A stretch of 19,696 bases of DNA, taken from assembly GCA_003517285.1 (NCBI GenBank), contig DPAW01000025.1, positions 1 to 19,696 on the forward strand. Reading direction: 5' to 3'. This document shows, in pieces, positions 1 through 7,690 of the stretch; the first letter of the stretch is position 1; each line of letters opens with the position of its first letter. A model generated the notes under the pieces. It ran no database searches, was not told the DNA's origin, and saw only the letters and a list, made by a program, of their open reading frames with translations. This DNA is from Verrucomicrobiales bacterium (lineage in GTDB: Bacteria; Verrucomicrobiota; Verrucomicrobiia; Limisphaerales; UBA1100). The position numbers and the translations under genes are program-made.

Positions 1-762
1 GAGAAATTCAAACGCGGTGTGATCTTTTGTTGGTGGACTGGTGAAGAACTCGGGTTGCTCGGGTCTGCCCAATACGCAAAGAATCCATTAATTCCGTTCA
101 AACAGGTTGTTTCCTACATCAATCTGGACATGGTGGGGCGTATGAAAAACAACCAGCTAATCATGCAGGGCATGGGTTCATCTAGTGTCTGGAAGAAGAT
201 GATTGAGAAACGCAATGTGGCGGCTGGGTTCAGCCTGAAGTTGAACAATGATCCCTATCAACCCACTGACATCACCTCCATTTATCCGAAAGGTGTGCCA
301 TCCATTGCGCTCTTTACGGGTTTGCACAAGGATTACCATAAGCCAACCGATGATCCGGACACGCTGAACTATGAGGGATTGGAACGGATCACCAAGTTTA
401 CCGGGCGGCTGATGATGGATTTGGTTGGTGACATGGAGCGTCCTGATTACGTGAAAGTGGAGCGTGGAAATCGCGGCATGGGCACGCGTAATTCCATGAA
501 GGCTTACACGGGGGTCATCCCTGATTATGCGTCCGAGGTGAAAGGGTTGTTGATTAATGACGTGCGGCCCGGTGGGCCAGCCGCCAAAGCGGGCATCAAG
601 GGCGGCGACATCGTCATTCAGCTGGGCGCCAAGAAGATCAATAACATTTACGATTATACCGCCGCGCTCAACGACATCAAGATCGGTCAGGCAACCAAGG
701 TGGTTGTGCAGCGCAAGGATAAGAAGGTTGAGCTGACCATCACGCCCGAGGCGCGCAAATAA
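1..762 (+). CDS. M28 family zinc aminopeptidase with C-terminal PDZ domain (5' end missing)
   Basis: The reading frame is open from base 1, so this is the last 253 residues of a longer protein whose start lies outside the window; the GTG at 19 is internal. The fragment carries M28 peptidase zinc-site motifs: TGEELGLLGS (residues about 13-22, with the adjacent catalytic and metal Glu), NLDMVGR (about 41-47, metal Asp), and HKDYHKPTDD (about 109-118, final metal His). These features fit a co-catalytic two-zinc aminopeptidase that trims peptides, usually in the periplasm or outside the cell. From about residue 170 a PDZ-like domain follows (DVRPGGPAAKAGIKGGD is the ligand-loop and 'GL-GD' region), ending at EARK. 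M28-PDZ fusions are common in Bacteroidetes, Planctomycetes and Verrucomicrobia. The family is clear; the substrate cannot be told. The TAA stop touches the stop codon of the opposite gene. Confidence 0.93.
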   Translation, partial: EKFKRGVIFCWWTGEELGLLGSAQYAKNPLIPFKQVVSYINLDMVGRMKNNQLIMQGMGSSSVWKKMIEKRNVAAGFSLKLNNDPYQPTDITSIYPKGVPSIALFTGLHKDYHKPTDDPDTLNYEGLERITKFTGRLMMDLVGDMERPDYVKVERGNRGMGTRNSMKAYTGVIPDYASEVKGLLINDVRPGGPAAKAGIKGGDIVIQLGAKKINNIYDYTAALNDIKIGQATKVVVQRKDKKVELTITPEARK

Positions 763-2937
763 TCAAAGTCGGCGGAACAAGTCCAGCAGACGTTCGCGGT
801 TTAAGCCGGGCGGGTTGTTTTCCAGTAGCCACCGCACGTCTTCCTTGGCCTTGACGTTCTTCTTTTGCTTCATGTGCATCAACGCACGGTTGAGGCGTTC
901 CTGCGGGGAATTGGGCTCGAGTAAAAGCAGCGTGTCCAGATAACGGATCACTGTGGCCGGTTCTTCAGTGGCATTGCTAATGCCAATCAAGTTGCGCAGC
1001 ATGCGCACAATCATGTCCTGCTTGGTGGCAGGTTGAAAATGTTCGTCTCGCAGTCGGACGCCCGAAGTGTTGAACACCAATTCCTCAGCCTCTTTCCGGG
1101 AGATCACTTTGGCTCCGTCATATACATCAATGATCGAAGTGGGTTTGCCGTCGTCAATTTTACCCACAGCAAAATGGCCGGGCAGGGGGAGGCCTTGCAA
1201 TGGAATGCCAAGGCGATTGGCGATTTCCATATACAGCACAGCGAGCGTAATGGGGATGCCTTCGCGGTCATCGATCACCTCGTTTAGGTAGCTGTTGGCC
1301 CGATTGTAGTAATCGCCCCGGCTGCCATGGAAACCGCTTTGCTCGAACATATACCGGCCAACGGCTTCGAGTTTGTCCTTTTCAGTAGCCTTGGGTTTGA
1401 GGGCTGATTGAATGGTGGCGGCCATGCTGCCGACAGTTTTCAGGTAATGCTCAATCTCGATCTCCCCGTTGTCGAGTCGGGCAATTAAGAGGGCGGCTCG
1501 GAGAAGATCGATCTTCGGCTCATCTTGGTCGAGTTCCTTGGTGAGGGCATCCTGCGTGGCGCGCTCATGGACTGTGGCGGCCAGCCAGCGCAGTTGGCGG
1601 GCTTGGGTTTCGAGCATTTCGGCTCGTTTGCGCAGGAGGTTTTGATTGATGCCGGCATGTGGCTTGAGCCGGTTGATTTCCTCCTTGGAGAAATCATCGG
1701 AGGGTTTCAGGGTGTTGATTTCCTGTTCCAGTTTTTCGAGTAGTTCGGCCGGAGGCGTGAGGCTGGCCAGTTTGGCGCCGTGACGGAACTTGCGAAATTC
1801 TGCTTCGGTTTCCCGGAATTTAGTCAGGCCCACACGGCCATCTTTTAGGCCGTCATCCTTGACCGTGAAGACTTTCTGTTCGTTGACGAAGCAGTGAATG
1901 GTGCCGGGTTCATGGCGAACCTTGAGTGTATTCCATTCGCCGGGTTTGTAATGCGAGCTGTCGGCGTCCTTGAGAATTGTCCAAGTAAACACAGAGGGGC
2001 CATCAAAGCGGGTAAGCCGCAACTTGCCGCCTGTGGGATAAAACCCGTAATGCTTCTCTTTGCCATCCGAGCTGAATACCAGTCCGGCTGCGCCAGCCTC
2101 ATCATTAAGTTTGACCATCACTTCCAGTTCGTAGGGCAACGTGGGCGCCTTGAGGTTGGAGAGGCACAGGGAGCGTCCGCCAAACCCAGAGCCACTCTCC
2201 TTCACGGTGATCCGCCCGGCGCGTTGGCGCCATTGGGCGCCCATCAAAGGTTCCCATTCCTTGCCGTTCAGCGCGCCTATGGTTAGCCAACGATCCATCG
2301 GGACAGGGTTCGGCTTGGTGATCAATGGTTTCAGGAGATTCACCGGCATGGCAAAGCCGAGGTTGGCGGTGACGGTGGATTTCATCGTCATGATGCCATG
2401 CACACGGCCTTGGCGGTCGAGGATGGGGCCGCCGCTGTTGCCGGGCTCGACGGGAATGGCAAGCTGAAGCATTTCGCCCAACTCCATTTCACGTCGGGCG
2501 GAGAGGACGCCTTCCACCACACTGCCTGTCAGGCCCATGGGGTTGCCCAATGCGATGACCGATTCGCCTTGGAGCAGCTTTGCGGAATCCCCGAGTGGAA
2601 GCGGGATGAGATTGCCGTCCTTGATCTTGAGGATTGCGAGATCGCGTTTGCGGTCGGAGGCGTGCACGGCAAGCACATTCAATTCTTTGCCATCCCAAGT
2701 GCGGGCCTTGATGGCGCGCGCTTCGCCGATCACGTGCAGGCAGGTGGCAATTAGATCTTTACTGATGGCGAACCCCGTGCCGGTGCCTTCACGTGTGTTG
2801 CCGCGTCCGCCGTGACTGACGGTGACCAGCGATTTACGGGCCTCGGCAGTCAGATCGCGGACGGACTTTGCCGGAGTATCCTGGGAAAAGGCTGGGGCGC
2901 AGAGGATGAGGGTGAGGGTGAAAGTGAGTCGCAGCAT
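763..2937 (-). CDS. Exported HtrA-like serine protease fused to concanavalin-like, SirB1/transglutaminase-like and helical C-terminal domains
   Basis: The product has 724 residues from the ATG at 2937. An upstream in-frame TTG at 2970 is possible, but the ATG places a clean signal peptide at the N-terminus (MLRLTFTLTLILCAPAFSQ). Residues about 25-205 form a trypsin/HtrA-type domain with an intact triad: H68 in TCLHVIG, D99 in KRDLAIL and S168 in EPGNSGGP. No PDZ domain follows. Residues about 215-390 resemble a LamG/DUF1080-type concanavalin sandwich (YELEVMVKL, GLVFSSDGKEKHYGFY, WNTLKVRHEPG). Residues about 475-625 match the SirB1 N-terminal transglutaminase-like family (DDREGIPITLAVLYMEIANRLGIPLQ, then LPGHFAVG). 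The tail to 724 is helical, TPR-like (LLLEPNSPQERLNRALMHM). The protease should act in the periplasm; the role of the SirB1-like part is unknown. No clear Shine-Dalgarno precedes the start. The domain order is unusual. Confidence 0.88.
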   Translation of the reverse strand: MLRLTFTLTLILCAPAFSQDTPAKSVRDLTAEARKSLVTVSHGGRGNTREGTGTGFAISKDLIATCLHVIGEARAIKARTWDGKELNVLAVHASDRKRDLAILKIKDGNLIPLPLGDSAKLLQGESVIALGNPMGLTGSVVEGVLSARREMELGEMLQLAIPVEPGNSGGPILDRQGRVHGIMTMKSTVTANLGFAMPVNLLKPLITKPNPVPMDRWLTIGALNGKEWEPLMGAQWRQRAGRITVKESGSGFGGRSLCLSNLKAPTLPYELEVMVKLNDEAGAAGLVFSSDGKEKHYGFYPTGGKLRLTRFDGPSVFTWTILKDADSSHYKPGEWNTLKVRHEPGTIHCFVNEQKVFTVKDDGLKDGRVGLTKFRETEAEFRKFRHGAKLASLTPPAELLEKLEQEINTLKPSDDFSKEEINRLKPHAGINQNLLRKRAEMLETQARQLRWLAATVHERATQDALTKELDQDEPKIDLLRAALLIARLDNGEIEIEHYLKTVGSMAATIQSALKPKATEKDKLEAVGRYMFEQSGFHGSRGDYYNRANSYLNEVIDDREGIPITLAVLYMEIANRLGIPLQGLPLPGHFAVGKIDDGKPTSIIDVYDGAKVISRKEAEELVFNTSGVRLRDEHFQPATKQDMIVRMLRNLIGISNATEEPATVIRYLDTLLLLEPNSPQERLNRALMHMKQKKNVKAKEDVRWLLENNPPGLNRERLLDLFRRL

Positions 2938-3010
2938 GATGGAAATTGGCTCGTCGGAACTGAAGTGCAATGCTAGTTTTAAAGGGCCTTCTGGCGAGCG
3001 TTATTTATTC

Positions 3011-5212
3011 ATGGTCCACGCCCGAATCATGTTGGTTTTGCTTTCTCTTGCGCCGTTTGTGCGCGGGGATGGCCCTTCGTTTCGTAATGAAGTGACGGCC
3101 GTGCTGGCCAAGGCTGGTTGTAATCAGGGGGCGTGTCACGGCAATGCCAAAGGAAAGGGCGGGTTTCAGCTTTCACTGCGCGGCGAAGATCTTTGGGGGG
3201 ATTATGCCGTGCTGACCAAGGATCAACTCGGGCGCCGCACTAACTTGTTGGAACCGGAAAAGAGCCTGCTGCTTCGCAAGGCCACCCAGCAGATCGCGCA
3301 TAAAGGCGGGAAACGTTTCGCGACGGGATCGGCCGAATACAACGTGCTTCGAGATTGGATCGCCGCGGATATGCCGGAGGATATTGAGGAGGCGCCAGCT
3401 GTGGCGGGGTTGAAGGTGTCCCCCGTGAGGCAGGTCATTCGGGCTCCGGAATCCACAGTCCAGATTCGGGCGAAGGCTATGTTTTCTGATGGGAGTGTAC
3501 AGGATGTGACGTCGCGTGCGGTTTATTTTCCATCGAATGAAAATGCTAAGGTGACGGCGGCGGGTAAAGTGGAGCGGCTTGAATTTGGAGAGGTCACGGT
3601 GTTGGTGCGCTTTCTGGAACGGCAGGTGCCGGTGACGTTTGCGTTTATTCCGGATCGGAATGATTTTGAATGGTCGAATCCGCCAGAGGTTAACTTTGTG
3701 GATCGGCATATTTTCCGGAAACTGAAGGACTTGCGTTTGAACCCCTCCGGCTTGTGCAGTGATAACGCCTTTATTCGACGTGCGTATCTGGATTTGCTCG
3801 GATTCATTCCGCCGCCGGAAGCCGTGGAGGCGTTTGTGAAGAGTAACACAGTCGAAAAACGGATGCGGTTGGTGGACCAATTGTTGGCGCGGCCTGAGTT
3901 TGCGGATTTCTGGGCATTGAAATGGGGTGATCTGCTTCGGAGTGAGGAAAAGCAACTCGATCGCAAGGGTGTGCATGTCTTTCACGAATGGATCCGCCGG
4001 TCGCTGATTGAGAATCGGCCGTTAAATGAATTTGCTGCGGACATTGTCCGAGCTCGTGGGAGCACCTACCGTAATCCTCCGGCCAATTTTTATCGGGCCA
4101 ACCGCTCGCCAGTGATCCGGGCCGAGAACGCCGCGCAGGTATTTCTTGGCGTTCGGCTCAAGTGCGCGCAGTGCCACAATCATCCGTTCGATCGCTGGAC
4201 GCAGGGGGATTACTACGATTGGACCGCCATGTTTGCCGGGGTGAATTATAAGATGATTCAGGAAGAACGGGTGGATCGTCTGGATAAAAATGAGTTTATC
4301 GGGGAGCAAATTGTGACGGCGAAGACGGACACGGTGACAAATCCCCGCAGTGGGAAATCGGCCCGGCATCGACTGTTGGGTGGAGAGACTGTGCCGGCGC
4401 AGGCGGATCAATTGGATGCTCTGGCGGAGTGGTTGGCTTCGGGGGATAATCCGTTCTTTGCCCGCGTCCAAGTGAATCGTGTGTGGTATCATCTCATGGG
4501 GCGAGGGTTGGTGAATCCGGTTGACGATTTACGGCCGACCAATCCGGCCAGTCACCCAGAGTTGCTCGAGGATCTCGCGGCCGACTTTGCCGGTGGTGGG
4601 TTTGATCTGCGACAATTGATCCGTCGCATCATGGCCTCACGCACCTATCAACTGACGCATTTGCCAAATTCGGGAAATGTGGATGACGAGGCGAACTATG
4701 CTCGGACCATTCCCCGGCGGATTGAGGCTGAACAGCTGCTCGATTCCATTGCCATGAGTGTTGGCGCATGGCCGAAATATTCCAATCAACCGCTGGGCAC
4801 ACGCGCCGGACAAATAGCCGGCGGACTGGCGCCGGGCCGACGGCGCGGCGATAAGCCGACATCGGCGGATGTGTTACTGGGCACATTTGGGAAGCCCGAA
4901 CGCCTGATCGCGTGCGACTGCGAACGCAGCAAGGCGAATACGTTGAGGCAATCATTCGTCATGTGGTCCAGTCCGGTGATGAATGATTTGATTACTGAAA
5001 CGAGTAATCATGTTGCTGTGCTCATGAAATCAGATCGACCGGTCGAAGGACGGATTCGCGAATCGTTTATGCGCATTATTTCCCGTGAGCCAAAGCCGGT
5101 GGAGATGAAACAGGTGAAGGATTTTTTGAAAGGAAAAGACGGCGATCGGGAGGCTTGGGAGGATGTTGTGTGGTCGCTGCTGAACACGAAGGAGTTTTTG
5201 TTCCGATGGTAG
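3011..5212 (+). CDS. PSCyt-like / Big2 / DUF1549 / DUF1553 exported protein (pair 1, large subunit)
   Basis: The product has 733 residues from ATG 3011. The frame is open further upstream, but that part overlaps the opposite gene and has no leader; ATG 3029 is a second option. A short hydrophobic leader (IMLVLLSLAPFVRG) precedes a cytochrome-like segment with a CX4CH motif (C37, C42, H43; CNQGACHG) and the family's GKGGFQLSLRG stretch. Residues about 134-213 look like a Big2-type Ig fold (SDGSVQDVTSRAVY). DUF1549 spans about 228-390 and ends at a CXXCH (C385, C388, H389; CAQCHNHPFDRW). DUF1553 fills the rest, with the typical VNRVWYHLMGRGLV and RTYQLT. This is the common planctomycete/verrucomicrobial arrangement, predicted to be envelope-exposed and haem-binding. 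Its reaction is unknown. The stop overlaps the DUF1501 start, so the two proteins probably act together. Confidence 0.92.
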   Translation: MVHARIMLVLLSLAPFVRGDGPSFRNEVTAVLAKAGCNQGACHGNAKGKGGFQLSLRGEDLWGDYAVLTKDQLGRRTNLLEPEKSLLLRKATQQIAHKGGKRFATGSAEYNVLRDWIAADMPEDIEEAPAVAGLKVSPVRQVIRAPESTVQIRAKAMFSDGSVQDVTSRAVYFPSNENAKVTAAGKVERLEFGEVTVLVRFLERQVPVTFAFIPDRNDFEWSNPPEVNFVDRHIFRKLKDLRLNPSGLCSDNAFIRRAYLDLLGFIPPPEAVEAFVKSNTVEKRMRLVDQLLARPEFADFWALKWGDLLRSEEKQLDRKGVHVFHEWIRRSLIENRPLNEFAADIVRARGSTYRNPPANFYRANRSPVIRAENAAQVFLGVRLKCAQCHNHPFDRWTQGDYYDWTAMFAGVNYKMIQEERVDRLDKNEFIGEQIVTAKTDTVTNPRSGKSARHRLLGGETVPAQADQLDALAEWLASGDNPFFARVQVNRVWYHLMGRGLVNPVDDLRPTNPASHPELLEDLAADFAGGGFDLRQLIRRIMASRTYQLTHLPNSGNVDDEANYARTIPRRIEAEQLLDSIAMSVGAWPKYSNQPLGTRAGQIAGGLAPGRRRGDKPTSADVLLGTFGKPERLIACDCERSKANTLRQSFVMWSSPVMNDLITETSNHVAVLMKSDRPVEGRIRESFMRIISREPKPVEMKQVKDFLKGKDGDREAWEDVVWSLLNTKEFLFRW
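5189..5194 (+). promoter_or_regulatory. Shine-Dalgarno site for the first DUF1501 gene
   Basis: AAGGAG lies inside the end of the upstream coding sequence, 11 bases before ATG 5206. It supports that start over the earlier in-frame codon at 5155, which would give a cysteine-rich extension ahead of the twin-arginine leader. Confidence 0.6.
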
Positions 5213-6576
5213 GATTCAATTCAAATCGCCGAACTCTGCTGAAAGTGGGCGGGCTGGGATTGCTTGGGTTGACTATGCCCAATGTGTTGCGGGCGGTGGA
5301 AAAGGCGACTGAAGGCCCCAAGGCCCGGGCTAAATCGGTGATCTTTCTGTTTCAATATGGCGGCCCGAGCCATATCGACATGTTCGACATGAAGCCTGAT
5401 GCGCCGAGCAGCATTCGTGGGCCGTTCAATCCGATTTCCTCCAGTGCGGACGGCATTCAGGTATGTGAGAAACTGCCGAAGACGGCGAAGATCATGGATA
5501 AGGTGTCTGTGATTCGGTCGGTACATCATACCATGAAAAATCATAACTCGGCCGGTTACTACGCCCTAACTGGGCATGCGCCGCCGAGTGATGATCAGCG
5601 CCTGCGTGAGTCGTTGGCCTTGTATCCGGCATATGGTTCGGTGGTTGATAAATTAGCTCCCTCGGACGGTGCGATGCCGACCTTTATATCGTATCCGCAC
5701 GTTATCGCCGATGGCTCGATTACTCCCGGACAGGGTGCCAGTTTTCTTGGGAAGCGGCATGATCCGTTTTTCTTTCGGGCAGATCCAAATGCGAATGATT
5801 TCGCGCTGCCGGAATTAACCCTGCCCAATAATCTTTCACTGGATCGCTTGGCGGATCGGCGTGGACTGCAGAGCCTGATTGATCGACAGGCCGGCATTCT
5901 GGAGGCCTCTGTGGAAGCGCGAGGTGTGGATGCGCTGTATCAAAAGTCATTGTCCATGTTGTCGTCGCCCAAGTTGAAAGCGGCCTTTGACTTGTCACGC
6001 GAAGCTGCGCCGGTGCGGGAGGCCTATGGCCGGAGCACCTATGGGCAGGGTTGCCTGTTGGCCCGGAGGTTGGTGGAGCACGGGGCAAAGTTTGTGACGG
6101 TATATTTCTCCAAATCCATCGGCGGCCGCAGCACGACCGAAGGGGGGTGGGACACGCACGGATTCGATAACACGCGGATGTTTCCCATCGTTGAAAAATA
6201 TCATTTCCCGATCACCGAACAGACACTGCCGACGTTCCTGAACGATCTTGATGGCCGCGGCTTGCTCAAGGAAACATTGGTGGTCTGGATGGGGGAATTT
6301 GGCCGGACCCCGAAAATTAACGCCAACAAAAGCCGGGATCATTGGCCTCAGTGTTACTCCGTGCTGCTCGCGGGTGGCGGTGTGAAAGGTGGGTATGTTT
6401 ACGGTGCCTCGGATAAACACGCGATGTATCCGGACGATAAACCGGTCACTCTGGGTGATCTATCCGCCACAATGTATCATTTATTGGGCATTAATCCGGC
6501 TACGGAAGTACATGATACGCAGGATCGGCCACTACCAATTGCCACAGGACAGCCGATTCTGGATGTGATTGGCTAA
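5206..6576 (+). CDS. DUF1501 family protein, Tat-exported (pair 1, partner)
   Basis: The product has 456 residues from ATG 5206, which overlaps the upstream stop by seven bases (ATGGTAG). The N-terminus is a twin-arginine-type leader: R8-R9 in SNRRTLLKVGG, then a hydrophobic stretch ending near LRAVE. DUF1501 proteins belong to the alkaline phosphatase/sulfatase-like fold. The expected signature pieces are present: GGPSHIDMFD (residues 52-61), GGWDTH (313-318), GEFGRTP (363-369) and SRDHWPQ (376-382), which supply the Asp/His positions of a likely metal site. Its position directly after a DUF1549/DUF1553 gene is the standard arrangement for this family, so a functional partnership in the periplasm is a fair inference. 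The substrate is unknown, and 'sulfatase' would be an over-call. Confidence 0.93.
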   Translation: MVGFNSNRRTLLKVGGLGLLGLTMPNVLRAVEKATEGPKARAKSVIFLFQYGGPSHIDMFDMKPDAPSSIRGPFNPISSSADGIQVCEKLPKTAKIMDKVSVIRSVHHTMKNHNSAGYYALTGHAPPSDDQRLRESLALYPAYGSVVDKLAPSDGAMPTFISYPHVIADGSITPGQGASFLGKRHDPFFFRADPNANDFALPELTLPNNLSLDRLADRRGLQSLIDRQAGILEASVEARGVDALYQKSLSMLSSPKLKAAFDLSREAAPVREAYGRSTYGQGCLLARRLVEHGAKFVTVYFSKSIGGRSTTEGGWDTHGFDNTRMFPIVEKYHFPITEQTLPTFLNDLDGRGLLKETLVVWMGEFGRTPKINANKSRDHWPQCYSVLLAGGGVKGGYVYGASDKHAMYPDDKPVTLGDLSATMYHLLGINPATEVHDTQDRPLPIATGQPILDVIG

Positions 6577-6620
6577 AAAAATCGCATTGCCACGGGTGGC
6601 GGTCGGCGTAGGGTTACCCC

Positions 6621-7607
6621 ATGAGTGTACACCCCCGTATTGAGGTTCTCGATTGTTGCGAGACCTCTCGACGCGAATTCCTCAAGGCTGCCGGCTTGGG
6701 CGCAGCTGTAGTGGTCGCGGCTCCATCCGTGTTCGCTAAAAAGAAGGCCACCGAACCTGAGACACTAGTCACACAGCTGTACAAGAGCCTGAATGACAAG
6801 CAGCGCAAAGGAATTTGTTTTCCGTGGGAACATCCCCTGCGGAACGCCATTGACAATAACTGGCACATCACCAAGTCCGCCGTTGGCGATATGGAGGATG
6901 ACCAGATTGACCTTTGTAAACAGATTTTCAACGGCCTGCACAGCGACGAGTATCGCGATGTCGTTTACAAGCAGGTAAAGGAAGATTCGCCCGGCGGCTT
7001 CGAGGACAGTGCGATTGCTATCTTTGGTGAACCCGGTACGGGCAAATTCGAATTCGTGTTAACCGGCCGGCATGTGACCCGGCGGTGCGATGGCGATTCC
7101 CTTGAGGGTGCTGCATTTGGCGGGCCGATTTTTTACGGGCACGCCGCGGATGGCTTCAATGAAAAGGCTGATCACAAAGGCAATGCCTACTGGTTTCAGG
7201 CCAAACGCCCGAACGAGTTGTTCCAAGCGCTCGATGGTAAGCAGCGGAAGACCGCTTTGCTTGGCCGTTCGCGCGGCGAGAAGGGGGCCAAGACGGTTCA
7301 GTTGACCGGTAAGAAAGAAGGTTTGCCCGGCTTGCGCACGGCGGACATGAGCAAGGATCAACAGGGCCTCATGCGCGAAGTGATGAAAGACATGCTCGCG
7401 CCGTTCCGTAAGAAGGATGCGGACGAATCATTGAAGCTCATTGATAGGGCCGGTTTCGAGAATCTTCACATCGCCTACTATCAGGGCGAAAACATTGGCA
7501 ACGACGAGGTCTGGGATGTGTGGCAGGTGGAAGGGCCATCCATGCTTTGGTACTTCCGGGGCAAACCCCACGTGCACACTTGGTTGCACATTCGGGACGA
7601 AGCTTAA
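6621..7607 (+). CDS. DUF3500 family protein with twin-arginine leader
   Basis: The product has 328 residues. It opens with MSVHPRIEVLDCCETSRREFLKAAG: R17-R18 form a Tat-type motif, followed by a hydrophobic stretch ending near PSVFA. The mature part fits DUF3500: an N-terminal helical half, a central TGRHVTRRCDGDSLEGAAFGGPIFYGH (residues about 150-175), the 'GLRTADMSKDQQGLM' helix, and a C-terminal GPSMLWYFRGKPHVHTWLHIRDEA with paired histidines. DUF3500 has no established function known to me. The gene sits 44 bases after DUF1501 gene 1, with a weak TAGGG Shine-Dalgarno about seven bases before the ATG, so it may be co-transcribed with pair 1. A terminator follows it. The family call rests on overall pattern and the C-terminal histidine-rich motif. 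Confidence 0.8.
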   Translation: MSVHPRIEVLDCCETSRREFLKAAGLGAAVVVAAPSVFAKKKATEPETLVTQLYKSLNDKQRKGICFPWEHPLRNAIDNNWHITKSAVGDMEDDQIDLCKQIFNGLHSDEYRDVVYKQVKEDSPGGFEDSAIAIFGEPGTGKFEFVLTGRHVTRRCDGDSLEGAAFGGPIFYGHAADGFNEKADHKGNAYWFQAKRPNELFQALDGKQRKTALLGRSRGEKGAKTVQLTGKKEGLPGLRTADMSKDQQGLMREVMKDMLAPFRKKDADESLKLIDRAGFENLHIAYYQGENIGNDEVWDVWQVEGPSMLWYFRGKPHVHTWLHIRDEA

Positions 7608-7633
7608 ATCATTAAAAACAACAGAGTTTTCAC

Positions 7634-7666
7634 CAAGGCCTGGCTGCAATCGGGCCTTGTTTTTTT
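7634..7666 (+). terminator. Rho-independent terminator after the DUF3500 gene
   Basis: A perfect 7-bp stem (CAAGGCC, 7634-7640, with GGCCTTG, 7653-7659) encloses a 12-base loop and is followed at once by seven T residues (7660-7666). It begins 26 bases after the DUF3500 stop and ends only 24 bases before the next start codon, so it divides the cluster into a pair-1/DUF3500 unit and a pair-2/pair-3 unit. Confidence 0.8.
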
Positions 7667-7690
7667 GTTTCATTGCGCCAAGCTGAACAG

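Noticed and set aside
1894..2754. Overlapping plus-strand open frames opposite the HtrA-like gene
   Set aside because: They mirror the protease domain in other frames, have no ribosome sites and show low-complexity translations.
2938..3010. Promoters in the divergent gap between the HtrA-like and DUF1549 genes
   Set aside because: At least one promoter should be here, but I found no -35/-10 pair with acceptable spacing on either strand, so none is annotated.
3173..3985. Long minus-strand open frame of 270 codons
   Set aside because: It lies wholly inside the DUF1549/DUF1553 gene, its translation is rich in Arg/His/Pro with no domain-like pattern, and the plus-strand protein in the same place is clearly conserved.
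6589..6600. Small hairpin GCCA-CGGG-TGGC after the first DUF1501 gene
   Set aside because: The stem is only four base pairs and no T-run follows on the plus strand; on the minus strand the T-run is separated by seven bases and no minus-strand gene ends there.
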